A stretch of DNA of 7,920 nt, from contig JAQTNM010000066.1 of assembly GCA_028713875.1 (NCBI GenBank), forward strand, positions 1-7,920. Reading direction: 5' to 3'. How positions within the stretch are numbered: the first letter of the stretch is position 1; each line of letters opens with the position of its first letter. The position numbers and the translations under genes were made by a program. This DNA is from Candidatus Omnitrophota bacterium (lineage in GTDB: Bacteria > Omnitrophota > Gorgyraeia > Gygaellales > Profunditerraquicolaceae). Positions 1-5,926 of this stretch are shown here, one piece after another. The notes below the pieces were generated by a model. The model saw nothing but the letters and a program-made list of their open reading frames with translations, did no database searches and was not told the origin of the DNA.

Positions 1-125
1 TAGGCTACCGGGTCTACTTTAGAGATATGTTTGGAGGAGACTTCGGGCATTGTACTGATAAAGGCAACAGGCTGCTGGCCGGCAATATTTCCGACGCGAT
101 CTTCAAAGAAGTATTCGGGAGATAA
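1..125 (+). CDS. C-terminal end of an SGNH/GDSL-type hydrolase (5' partial)
   Basis: An open frame enters from the left edge (first full codon at 3) and ends at TAA 123-125, giving about 40 C-terminal residues. Near its middle is a G-D-F-G-H-C-T segment followed by a helix-like stretch, D-K-G-N-R-L-L-A-x-N-I. This matches the last conserved block of SGNH/GDSL hydrolases, where the catalytic Asp and His sit as DxxH just before a C-terminal helix. The family hydrolyses ester bonds or removes acyl groups from lipids, polysaccharides or cell-wall material; the substrate cannot be told from this fragment. The Ser, Gly and Asn blocks lie outside the window, so the family call rests on one motif. 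It is separated from the next gene by 161 bp with a strong promoter, so it is probably not part of the ketosynthase operon. Confidence 0.55.
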   Translation, partial: GYRVYFRDMFGGDFGHCTDKGNRLLAGNISDAIFKEVFGR

Positions 126-136
126 TCTTATTATCT
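120..136. repeat. Small AT-rich perfect hairpin at the end of the hydrolase gene
   Basis: AGATAAT (120-126), a CTT loop and ATTATCT (130-136) form a perfect 7-bp stem that overlaps the stop codon at 123-125. It is AT-rich and is not followed by a run of T, so it is at best a weak transcript-end or mRNA-stability structure, not a convincing intrinsic terminator. Confidence 0.3.
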
Positions 137-205
137 ATGGTTGATAAAATACATTCAAGCAGTTTTCAATATTTGTAAATTACGTTATTTCCGTGTGTTT
201 AAAGG

Positions 206-234
206 TTGAATTACCGTAACTTATTAAGTATAAT
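206..234 (+). promoter_or_regulatory. Sigma70-type promoter of the ketosynthase cassette
   Basis: A -35 box TTGAAT (206-211) is followed after exactly 17 bp by a perfect -10 box TATAAT (229-234). Transcription would start near 241, leaving an untranslated leader of about 46 nt before the ATG at 287. The leader is unusually T-rich (about 258-280) and has no Shine-Dalgarno sequence close to the start codon. All five cassette genes follow in the same direction with gaps of at most 16 nt, so this promoter probably serves the whole set. Confidence 0.7.
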
Positions 235-286
235 GACGTTGTAGATTAAGAGGCTAATTTCTTTGTTTTTTTCGCTTTTTAAATAA

Positions 287-1528
287 ATGCATAAAAAACG
301 GGTAGTTGTAACGGGGCTGGGTATTATAGTTTCTAACGGGACAGGAAAGAAGGCGTTCAGCGAAGCGCTCTTTAAAGGCATATCGGGAGTCAAGCTTATT
401 TCTTTATTTGATACCTCGGGCTTTAAAGTTAAAACAGCCGGAGAGATCAAGGATTTCCGTCCTCAGGATTTTCTGGGTGATAAGGGTCTGCGTACTTTAG
501 ACCGTAGCACCAAGCTGGCTAATTCTGCGGCTAAATTGGCGCTGGAAGATGCGGGGCTGGAAATAACCGAATCCAATACCAATGATACCGGCGTTGCAAT
601 AGGCACAACCCTGGGCAGCGTAAACAGCATCAGTGAGTTTGATAAAGAAGCCATGAGAGAAGGGGCGCATTATGTCAGCCCCGCGCTTTTCCCAAATACT
701 GTAATCAATTCTCCGGCAAGCCAGGTTTCCATAAGATTCAACATAAGGGGGTTTAATACCGTTATCTCCACGGGGTTTACCTCAAGCCTGGACGCTATAA
801 ATTATGGCGCGGATTTTATAAGATTGGGCAGGGCCAAAATAGTCTTAGCCGGAGGAGTAGAAGAGCTTTGCATCCAGACATTTTTAGGTTTTTATAAGAC
901 CGGTTTTTTGGCAGGGTTAAAAGACAGGGACATTGAATTATCCTGTCCTTTTGACGAAAGAAGGAACGGTATAATCCTGGGTGAGGCATCCTGCATATTG
1001 ATCCTGGAAGAGCTGGGCGCAGCTATGGAGCGCAAAGCCGATATATATGCCGAGGTCATGGGTTTCGGCACTGCCTTTGACCCTTACCGGGTGAATAAAT
1101 ATACCTTGAGGACAGAGGCCTTAAAAAAATCCATAGAACAAGCTTTGGAAAAATCCGGGCTTACCCCGGATAAGATAGATTATATCTGTTCGGGAGCAAA
1201 TTCTACCCCGGATGGGGATTTAGTTGAGACTCTGTGTATAAAAGAGGTATTTGCCGGGAAAGCCCGTGAAATTCCCGTCAGTTCCATTAAGTCAATGATA
1301 GGCGAATGCTTTAGTGCTTCCGGCGCATGCCAGGCAGCGGCAGGGATTTGCGCCATAGAAAAACAGATGATTCCTCCGACAATAAATTACCGGAAAAAAG
1401 ACGGCCGGTGCGACCTGGATTATGTTACCTCGGGAGCCCGCAGCTCCGGCATTGACAACGTATTGGTCAGCGCCTTCGGCCCCAGCGGATGCAATTCCAG
1501 CCTGGTAATTTCGGGATTCCGGAGTTAA
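287..1528 (+). CDS. Ketosynthase-fold protein lacking the catalytic triad (KS-beta / chain length factor-like)
   Basis: This 413-residue protein has full FabF/KAS II length and fold signatures: an N-terminal R-V-V-V-T-G-L-G strand, A-x-K-L-A-L-E-D-A-G near 81-90, G-T-T-L-G at 106-110 and P-P-T-I-N-Y near 363-368. The three catalytic positions are all replaced. The nucleophile motif reads S-T-G-F-T-S, putting Phe164 where Cys belongs. The HGTGT block reads G-A-N-S-T with Gly303 for the first His. The second His is Glu340. Lys335 is kept. The usual C-terminal FGG-T/N-N loop is altered to F-G-P-S-G-C-N (397-403). It should not condense by itself. Known chain length factors form a heterodimer with an active KS and shape the chain cavity; that role is inferred here because an intact KS lies four genes downstream. 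Classical CLFs usually carry Gln at the Cys position. A TAA codon directly precedes ATG 287, fixing the start; no Shine-Dalgarno sequence is visible. An independent priming or decarboxylating role is less likely with Phe there. Confidence 0.85.
   Translation: MHKKRVVVTGLGIIVSNGTGKKAFSEALFKGISGVKLISLFDTSGFKVKTAGEIKDFRPQDFLGDKGLRTLDRSTKLANSAAKLALEDAGLEITESNTNDTGVAIGTTLGSVNSISEFDKEAMREGAHYVSPALFPNTVINSPASQVSIRFNIRGFNTVISTGFTSSLDAINYGADFIRLGRAKIVLAGGVEELCIQTFLGFYKTGFLAGLKDRDIELSCPFDERRNGIILGEASCILILEELGAAMERKADIYAEVMGFGTAFDPYRVNKYTLRTEALKKSIEQALEKSGLTPDKIDYICSGANSTPDGDLVETLCIKEVFAGKAREIPVSSIKSMIGECFSASGACQAAAGICAIEKQMIPPTINYRKKDGRCDLDYVTSGARSSGIDNVLVSAFGPSGCNSSLVISGFRS
1521..1524 (+). promoter_or_regulatory. 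Ribosome binding site that fixes the ketoreductase start
   Basis: GGAG lies 9 nt before ATG 1534, inside the last codons of the preceding KS-beta gene. This supports 1534 over the in-frame upstream ATG at 1489, which would add 15 residues not expected for the SDR family. Confidence 0.65.
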
Positions 1529-1533
1529 AATAT

Positions 1534-2280
1534 ATGATATTCAAGGATAAGGTGGCTATAGTCAGCGGGGGCTCAAGAGGCATAGGCCGCGAAATAGTCC
1601 TGATGCTGGCTGCAAACGGGGCGGATGTTATTTTTACTTACCTGGCAAACAAAGAGGCTGCCGAAGGGCTTGCGCGCGAAGTAGAAAAATTAGGCAGAAA
1701 GGCCTGCCCGGCGCAGCTGGATTCGCGGGATTTTAACAGGTCAAAAGAGCTTATAGAAAAAACAAAGCAGGATTTCGGCAGGCTGGATGTTTTAGTGAAT
1801 AATGCCGGAATTACGAAAGATAAGGCCCTGATGATGATGGCCAAAGAGGATTGGTCCAGCGTCATTGATACGAACCTGACCGGGACGTTCAACTTGACCC
1901 GTAATGCCATCGTCACTTTTTTAAAACAGAAAAGCGGCAACATCGTTAATATTACTTCCATCACCGGAATGATAGGCATGGCCAGGCAGACTAACTACGC
2001 CGCATCCAAGGCCGGGATAATCGGTTTTACCAAAGCGCTGGCAAAAGAAGTGGCATCCTACAACATAAGAGTCAATGCCGTGGCTCCCGGTTTCATTGAT
2101 ACGGATATGGTATCCGGTTTAAAAGAAGAGTACAGAAAGTCTTTGGCGCAAAATATCCCCTTAGGCAGGTTCGGCAAGACCGCGGAAGTGGCAAATGCGG
2201 TTAAATTCCTGCTTGGCGATGAGTCCGCTTTTATAACCGGGCAGGTCATTGTCGTAGACGGAGGATTATCAATTAGATGA
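1534..2280 (+). CDS. fabG: 3-oxoacyl-ACP reductase, FabG-type SDR
   Basis: This 248-residue protein has the standard FabG length and is a classical short-chain dehydrogenase/reductase. It should reduce 3-ketoacyl-ACP to 3-hydroxyacyl-ACP with NADPH in the cytoplasm. Visible motifs are the nucleotide-binding S-G-G-S-R-G-I-G (11-18), N-N-A-G (89-92), and the catalytic tetrad Asn114, Ser142, Tyr155 and Lys159 (Y-A-A-S-K). The P-G motif (185-186) and C-terminal V-D-G-G are also present. Arg15 in the glycine loop fits the NADPH preference usual in FabG. The preferred start is ATG 1534, with GGAG just upstream and 5 nt after the KS-beta stop. A longer reading from 1489 would overlap KS-beta and is unlikely. 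Position between the two ketosynthases and the ACP assigns it to the elongation cycle of this cassette; whether it also serves primary fatty acid synthesis cannot be told. The symbol denotes family membership. Confidence 0.93.
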   Translation: MIFKDKVAIVSGGSRGIGREIVLMLAANGADVIFTYLANKEAAEGLAREVEKLGRKACPAQLDSRDFNRSKELIEKTKQDFGRLDVLVNNAGITKDKALMMMAKEDWSSVIDTNLTGTFNLTRNAIVTFLKQKSGNIVNITSITGMIGMARQTNYAASKAGIIGFTKALAKEVASYNIRVNAVAPGFIDTDMVSGLKEEYRKSLAQNIPLGRFGKTAEVANAVKFLLGDESAFITGQVIVVDGGLSIR

Positions 2281-2282
2281 TA

Positions 2283-2288
2283 GGAGGG
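2283..2288 (+). promoter_or_regulatory. Strong ribosome binding site of the ACP gene
   Basis: GGAGGG lies 8 nt before ATG 2297, in the 16-nt gap after the ketoreductase stop. It is the strongest Shine-Dalgarno sequence in the cassette, which fits the need for ACP in excess over the enzymes. Confidence 0.75.
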
Positions 2289-2296
2289 TTGTGTAA

Positions 2297-2554
2297 ATGC
2301 AGGATATTGATACGGAAATAAGGGACCTGATAGCTGCCATTATCGAGAAAGAGCCGGAAAAAATCGGCCCCGAGACCAGGTTTATGGAAGACCTGGGGGT
2401 TGATTCCATGATGGCTCTGGAGATCCTGGCGGCTATTGAAAAGAAATACAAGATCGTCATCCCCGAGGAAAAACTCCCGGAGCTGGCGACCTTAAGCGCG
2501 ACCGTAAAGATAGCCAGGGAATATTTAGCCGGTAAGAAAAATGAACAGTCTTAA
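2297..2554 (+). CDS. Acyl carrier protein
   Basis: This 85-residue acidic helical protein has the size of a free ACP. The signature D-L-G-V-D-S-M-M-A-L-E-I (32-43) carries Ser37, the expected attachment point for 4'-phosphopantetheine. The usual D-S-L is D-S-M here, a variation common among specialised ACPs. It carries growing acyl chains as thioesters between the KS, ketoreductase and dehydratase of the cassette. The start has a strong GGAGGG site, and the 3' end overlaps the dehydratase gene by 14 nt, which implies translational coupling. No phosphopantetheinyl transferase, malonyl transferase or starter ligase is visible, so charging depends on genes elsewhere. Because it is encoded inside this cassette, it is probably dedicated rather than the housekeeping ACP; that is inference. 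Confidence 0.93.
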   Translation: MQDIDTEIRDLIAAIIEKEPEKIGPETRFMEDLGVDSMMALEILAAIEKKYKIVIPEEKLPELATLSATVKIAREYLAGKKNEQS

Positions 2555-2975
2555 TATTGAAGAAATTTATAAAATAATACCGCAGCGCTTTCCTTTTGTG
2601 ATGCTGGACAGGGTAACGGAGCTTGAGCCCGGCAAGAAAGTGGTTGCGTTCAAGAATGTCAGTTATAATGAGGAATTCTTTGAGGGGCATTTTCCTTCTC
2701 GCCCGGTCATGCCCGGGGCCCTGATCATAGAGGCAATGGCCCAGGCCTCAATAATATTATTTTCTTCGGCTAAACCCGCCGTTCAGGATAAGCAATTAAC
2801 CTATTATCTGGGCGCGGTCAAAGTCAGGTTTCTCCATCCGGTTGTTCCCGGAGACCAGCTTGTGATCACGGTTGAGCCTTTAAAAGTCGTCTCCAGCGCG
2901 GCGATAGTCAAGGCTGCGGCCCGGGTCCTGGATAAAGAAGTGGCTTCAGCCGAGATCAGCCTGGTTGCCAAATAA
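2541..2975 (+). CDS. fabZ: 3-hydroxyacyl-ACP dehydratase, FabZ-type hotdog fold
   Basis: This 144-residue single hotdog-fold protein has the length of FabZ. It should dehydrate 3-hydroxyacyl-ACP to trans-2-enoyl-ACP. The family opening is I-E-E-I-Y-K-I-I-P-Q-R-F-P-F, where the usual P-H-R-Y-P-F histidine is Gln15. The catalytic His50 sits in G-H-F-P-S-R-P-V-M-P-G (49-59) and the catalytic Glu64 in I-E-A-M-A-Q (63-68). The central strand region, with V-K-V-R-F near 93-97, also fits. ATG 2541 lies inside the ACP gene (14-nt overlap) without a clear Shine-Dalgarno sequence, so translation is probably coupled to the ACP. No enoyl reductase follows. Repeated KS-KR-DH cycles would therefore leave conjugated double bonds unless a reductase from elsewhere acts. 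The symbol reflects family similarity, not proof of the housekeeping role. Confidence 0.92.
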   Translation: MNSLNIEEIYKIIPQRFPFVMLDRVTELEPGKKVVAFKNVSYNEEFFEGHFPSRPVMPGALIIEAMAQASIILFSSAKPAVQDKQLTYYLGAVKVRFLHPVVPGDQLVITVEPLKVVSSAAIVKAAARVLDKEVASAEISLVAK

Positions 2976-2984
2976 TATAAACAT

Positions 2985-4196
2985 ATGAGCAAGCGTATCG
3001 TTATTACAGGCCTGGGAGTCGTTTCTTCAATAGGCATAGGCAGGGATGCTTTCTGGAACGCGCTGGTGGGGGGCGAATCCGGCATAACAGAGATCGTTTC
3101 GTTTGACACCTCGGCATTTCCTAACCATTTCGGCGGGGAAGTAAAAAATTTCAATCCTTACGAATTCGTCACTAAAAGAAGGTTTTCCAGGATCGGCAGG
3201 GCTTCCTGTTTTGCCATAAGCGGAGCAAAGCTTGCGCTGGAAGATGCCGGGATAAATCCCGGTGTTTATGAAAAAGACAGGATCGGAGTATGCGTAGGCA
3301 CGACAATGGGCGAGACGCAGATCCTGGAAAAAATAAATGAGGACTGGGTCAAGAGGGGAGTAGATGCGATAGACGCGGATTCCATTCCTCGCTATCCCTG
3401 CAATGTGCTTTCCTCCAATGTGGCTATAGAGTTGAAATTAAAAGGGCCCAACTATGTTATCCCCTGCGCCTGCGCAGCCGGTAACTATGCCGTAGGATAT
3501 GCCTGCGATCTCATCAGGTCGGGAGAAGCCGACATCATGCTTGCCGGAGGCACGGATGCATTCTCAAGGATCGCTTTTATCGGGTTTAACCGGCTTTTTG
3601 CGGTAGCCCCCCGGAAATGCCAGCCGTTTGATAAAAACAGAAAAGGCATGATGGTGGCGGAAGGCTGCGGGATGGTAATTTTAGAGTCATATGATAGCGC
3701 GATTAAAAGAAGAGCGCCTGTTTACGCGGAAGTCCTGGGTTACGGCTTAAGCTGCGATGCCCATCATATGACCGCGCCCTTTTCCGAAGGAATAAAGGAA
3801 GCTATCCAGAAAGCCCTTAAGGAATCCGGTATTGCGCCGCAGCAAGTGGATTATTTTAATGCCCACGGCACAGGAACTCCTGCCAATGACAGGGAGGAGT
3901 GCCTGGCCATAAAAAAGGTATTCGGGGAATATTCCAGAAAATTAGCCGTAAGTTCCATAAAATCCATGCTTGGCCACACTATGGGCGCGGCATCAGCCAT
4001 AGAAACCGTTGCCTGCTGCCTGGCAATAAAGAATGACATTATCCCTCCTACGATAAATTACGAGACCCCTGACCCGGAATGCGATATTGACTGCGTGCCC
4101 AATGTTGCCCGGAAGCAAAAATTGAACGTTGTTCTGAACAGCTCTTCTGCCTTCGGCGGCAATAACGCCTGCCTCGTCTTAAAAAAACCATCCTGA
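2985..4196 (+). CDS. Beta-ketoacyl-ACP synthase, FabF-like, catalytically intact (KS-alpha candidate)
   Basis: This 403-residue protein is a complete FabF/KAS II-family condensing enzyme. It catalyses decarboxylative Claisen condensation of malonyl-ACP onto an acyl chain held on its active-site cysteine. The motif P-C-A-C-A-A-G (160-166) places the nucleophile at Cys163; the preceding S-T of typical enzymes is P-C here. His294 lies in N-A-H-G-T-G-T (292-298), Lys326 in S-S-I-K, and His331 in M-L-G-H-T-M-G. The C-terminal loop F-G-G-N-N (390-394) is intact. It is clearly homologous to the dead KS-fold protein at 287-1528, with matching segments at both ends, and is its likely heterodimer partner. 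It begins 9 nt after the dehydratase stop without an evident Shine-Dalgarno sequence; M-S-K-R-I-V-I-T-G-L-G is the canonical N-terminus. A role as the housekeeping FabF cannot be excluded, but the arrangement favours a dedicated KS-alpha. Confidence 0.93.
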   Translation: MSKRIVITGLGVVSSIGIGRDAFWNALVGGESGITEIVSFDTSAFPNHFGGEVKNFNPYEFVTKRRFSRIGRASCFAISGAKLALEDAGINPGVYEKDRIGVCVGTTMGETQILEKINEDWVKRGVDAIDADSIPRYPCNVLSSNVAIELKLKGPNYVIPCACAAGNYAVGYACDLIRSGEADIMLAGGTDAFSRIAFIGFNRLFAVAPRKCQPFDKNRKGMMVAEGCGMVILESYDSAIKRRAPVYAEVLGYGLSCDAHHMTAPFSEGIKEAIQKALKESGIAPQQVDYFNAHGTGTPANDREECLAIKKVFGEYSRKLAVSSIKSMLGHTMGAASAIETVACCLAIKNDIIPPTINYETPDPECDIDCVPNVARKQKLNVVLNSSSAFGGNNACLVLKKPS

Positions 4197-4227
4197 TAAA
4201 CTCGCTTGAACCCGGCATTATTTTCTC

Positions 4228-4417
4228 GCCCAAATTTAAATTTTAGGTTTTGCTTGCGGCCGCTGAAAATTTTCTGCCGTCTGCTTCGGCTTACTTCGTC
4301 GCTGCGGATAGCCTGTATCGGATTAGCGTCCTCCACTCCCCGTAATTCCTCGCAAGACACATGCCAAAAAATTTCTTATGCAGCCTCCAGCAATAACCTA
4401 AAATTTCATAGTTGGGC
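4228..4417. repeat. About 190-bp imperfect palindrome, MITE-like or structured dispersed repeat
   Basis: The gene-free stretch 4197-4504 is dominated by a long interrupted inverted repeat. The outer arms are 4228-4249 and 4395-4417: GCCCAA pairs with TTGGGC (6 of 6), and after a small asymmetric bulge AAATTTTAGGTT pairs perfectly with AACCTAAAATTT (12 of 12). Further weaker pairing continues inwards: TGCT and GG/CTG blocks (about 4251-4265 with 4381-4394) and an A/T-rich block (about 4266-4273 with 4368-4375). The centre is near 4306-4325, where GATA and TATC flank five bases. No target-site duplication is evident. Short reading frames on both strands here have no family features. It may be a non-autonomous mobile element or a structured RNA/3' end element; without the rest of the genome, copy number is unknown. 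Confidence 0.55.
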
Positions 4418-4468
4418 TAAAACCTCCAATTACTCCAAAATCTGCCGGATTCCTGCTGTAAATCAATC

Positions 4469-4496
4469 TTGACAAAAACAGGGGGGCATGTAAACT
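4469..4496 (+). promoter_or_regulatory. Promoter directly before the prepilin gene
   Basis: A perfect -35 box TTGACA (4469-4474) is followed after 16 bp by TAAACT (4491-4496), a 4-of-6 match to TATAAT. A run of six G (4481-4486) lies in the spacer. The predicted start of transcription, about 4503, nearly coincides with the ATG at 4505, so the message would be leaderless or nearly so. Confidence 0.5.
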
Positions 4497-4504
4497 AATA
4501 GTCA

Positions 4505-4951
4505 ATGATCAAAAACAGCGCCTTTACCCTCTTAGAGCTCATCGTAGTCATCGTCATCTTGGGTATCCTGGCCACTTTGGGTTTTACGCAATATAACAAG
4601 ACAGTAGAGAGAACCAGGGAAGCTGAAGCAATAGCCGCAATCGGCTCCATGACAAAGCTGGCCTGGAGTTACTATTTAGCCAACGGGACCTTTGTAGGGA
4701 TACAGAATGCCGACTGCGGAGTAGGATCCAGCAGCGACCAAATCCCTTCTTCATGCCGCTCCGCCAACTATTTTTGGTACCAAGTAGCATCCAGTGATTA
4801 TTCTGCCCAGGTAGACCTTAATGCCGTGCGGTGCACCTCCGGAGGCAAGACTCCAAATTATTCTACTGCTTACAATCCTTATATCCGGCTATTGAATAAC
4901 GGAACCCAACAGTTTAAATGTCAAGGAGGATGTCCTGAGGGAAACCACTAG
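4505..4951 (+). CDS. Type IV prepilin-like / type II secretion pseudopilin-like protein
   Basis: This 148-residue protein starts with a short leader and the class III signal A-F-T-L-L-E-L followed by a hydrophobic helix (about 7-27). Prepilin peptidase would cut after Ala6, leaving N-methylated Phe7 with Glu11 as the conserved Glu5 of the mature protein. Ala at the -1 position, instead of the usual Gly, is less common but tolerated in some prepilins. The rest is a predicted soluble, polar domain rich in Ser, Asn and Tyr, with five Cys (71, 84, 110, 139, 143). Four could form disulfides, for example a C-terminal loop closed by 139/143. No GspG calcium-site signature is evident, so pilus versus pseudopilus cannot be decided. 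It stands alone with its own promoter, without pilus assembly genes, and separates the FAS/PKS cassette from the hydrolase pair. No ribosome binding site lies at normal distance. Confidence 0.85.
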   Translation: MIKNSAFTLLELIVVIVILGILATLGFTQYNKTVERTREAEAIAAIGSMTKLAWSYYLANGTFVGIQNADCGVGSSSDQIPSSCRSANYFWYQVASSDYSAQVDLNAVRCTSGGKTPNYSTAYNPYIRLLNNGTQQFKCQGGCPEGNH

Positions 4952-5050
4952 TATTCTTTTCTCCACGCCATACTACCTTTTCTAATCAGGTAACTTAACC
5001 CACCTATTCGATAAGCAACGCAATCCATTTGAGTGGAAGCCAGATGGAGG

Positions 5051-5078
5051 TTGATTTTTGCCTTTTTCGTGCTACAAT
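5051..5078 (+). promoter_or_regulatory. Promoter of the esterase-oxidoreductase pair
   Basis: TTGATT (5051-5056), a 16-bp spacer and TACAAT (5073-5078) give a good sigma70-type promoter. Transcription is predicted near 5085, only about 5 nt before ATG 5090. This supports 5090 as the start of the hydrolase gene and argues against the upstream in-frame GTG at 5033, which would lie before the promoter. Confidence 0.6.
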
Positions 5079-5089
5079 GTTCTCTAATT

Positions 5090-5926
5090 ATGGAAACCAG
5101 CGACCCTAAAAAATTCAGTTTTTTCTTAAAAGGCGATGGCCTTAAGGCAGTGCTTCTGATCCATGGCATAACCGGCACGCCTTCGGAGATGCATTACCTG
5201 GGCAAGGCCCTAAATAAGGCAGGATATACCGTGCTTTGCAATATCCTGCCCTGTCACTGCGGCAGCCTTGGCGAACTCAAGAAAGTAACCTGGGGCCAGA
5301 TCGCAGATTTCTGCGCCCAGGATTTCAAAACCCTTAAAGGGCAATATCCTAAGGTTTTTATAGGCGGGCTTTCCATGGGCGCCTTAATGGCAGTACATCT
5401 TGCCTATAAATTCCCGGGTGAAGTTTCGGGTATTATCTCTTTAGCGCCGACTTTATTTTACGACGGCTGGGCCCTGCATAAAGGGAAGTTCCTGCTTGAT
5501 ATAATATGGGCCATACCTTTTTTAAGGAACAGGATAAATATCAGAGAAGGCTGGCCGTACGGCCTTAAAGATGAGCGCTTAAGGGAAAGTATCCAGCGTT
5601 TCTATAAGAACGCAAGTTCCAGCCAATATGACGATAAGGTCCTCTTGTTCGGCAGCCCGTTCTTTCCCCTTGCCTGCCTCTATCAACACCATCTTTTTAC
5701 CAAGGTTGTAAAAAAAGAGATCCCTCTTGTGAAGAATCCCATCCTTATTCTTCACGCCCGGCAGGATGATATGACCAGTATCAAGAACGCCTTCTACCTT
5801 CTCAATAATATCGCCTCGCAGGACAAGACCCTGATTACCCTGCAGGACAGTTATCATATGATAACCATTGACAAGGAAAAAGACAAGGTTGCCCAAGAGG
5901 CAATCAAATTTCTGGATAAATTCTAA
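5090..5926 (+). CDS. Alpha/beta hydrolase, carboxylesterase (Est30-like)
   Basis: This 278-residue cytoplasmic protein has the order of motifs of bacterial Est30-type carboxylesterases and monoacylglycerol lipases. The oxyanion-hole segment is L-L-I-H-G-I-T-G-T-P (22-31), and the nucleophile elbow G-L-S-M-G (93-97) has Ser95. An acid candidate, Asp226, lies in A-R-Q-D-D, and the catalytic His256 in D-S-Y-H-M-I-T-I-D, followed by the typical charged K-E-K-D segment. It should hydrolyse short to medium acyl esters or thioesters. Next to ketosynthase genes it could release or repair acyl chains, but that is inference. A longer reading from GTG 5033 adds a hydrophobic stretch ending in V-L-Q-C that resembles a signal peptide; I reject it because the promoter boxes lie inside it and no ribosome site precedes it. 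The stop codon touches the next gene's ATG, so the two are almost certainly co-translated. Confidence 0.87.
   Translation: METSDPKKFSFFLKGDGLKAVLLIHGITGTPSEMHYLGKALNKAGYTVLCNILPCHCGSLGELKKVTWGQIADFCAQDFKTLKGQYPKVFIGGLSMGALMAVHLAYKFPGEVSGIISLAPTLFYDGWALHKGKFLLDIIWAIPFLRNRINIREGWPYGLKDERLRESIQRFYKNASSSQYDDKVLLFGSPFFPLACLYQHHLFTKVVKKEIPLVKNPILILHARQDDMTSIKNAFYLLNNIASQDKTLITLQDSYHMITIDKEKDKVAQEAIKFLDKF

Noticed and set aside
120..136. Intrinsic terminator after the SGNH-like hydrolase
   Set aside because: The perfect 7-bp stem is AT-rich and no T run follows; it is recorded only as a small repeat.
1489..1533. Longer ketoreductase start at ATG 1489
   Set aside because: It would overlap the KS-beta gene by 40 nt and add 15 residues atypical of FabG; ATG 1534 has GGAG at the right distance and gives the canonical N-terminus.
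4206..4472. 88-residue open frame on the + strand between the KS and prepilin genes
   Set aside because: It lies across the imperfect palindrome, has a low-complexity Ser/Arg/Asn-rich translation with no domain, and no ribosome binding site. An overlapping antisense frame (4058-4360) is equally poor.
5033..5089. Upstream GTG extension of the esterase, adding 19 residues that resemble a signal peptide with a V-L-Q-C end
   Set aside because: The -35 and -10 boxes lie inside this stretch, there is no ribosome site before GTG 5033, Gln at -1 is poor for a lipobox, and the family normally starts close to the residues after ATG 5090.
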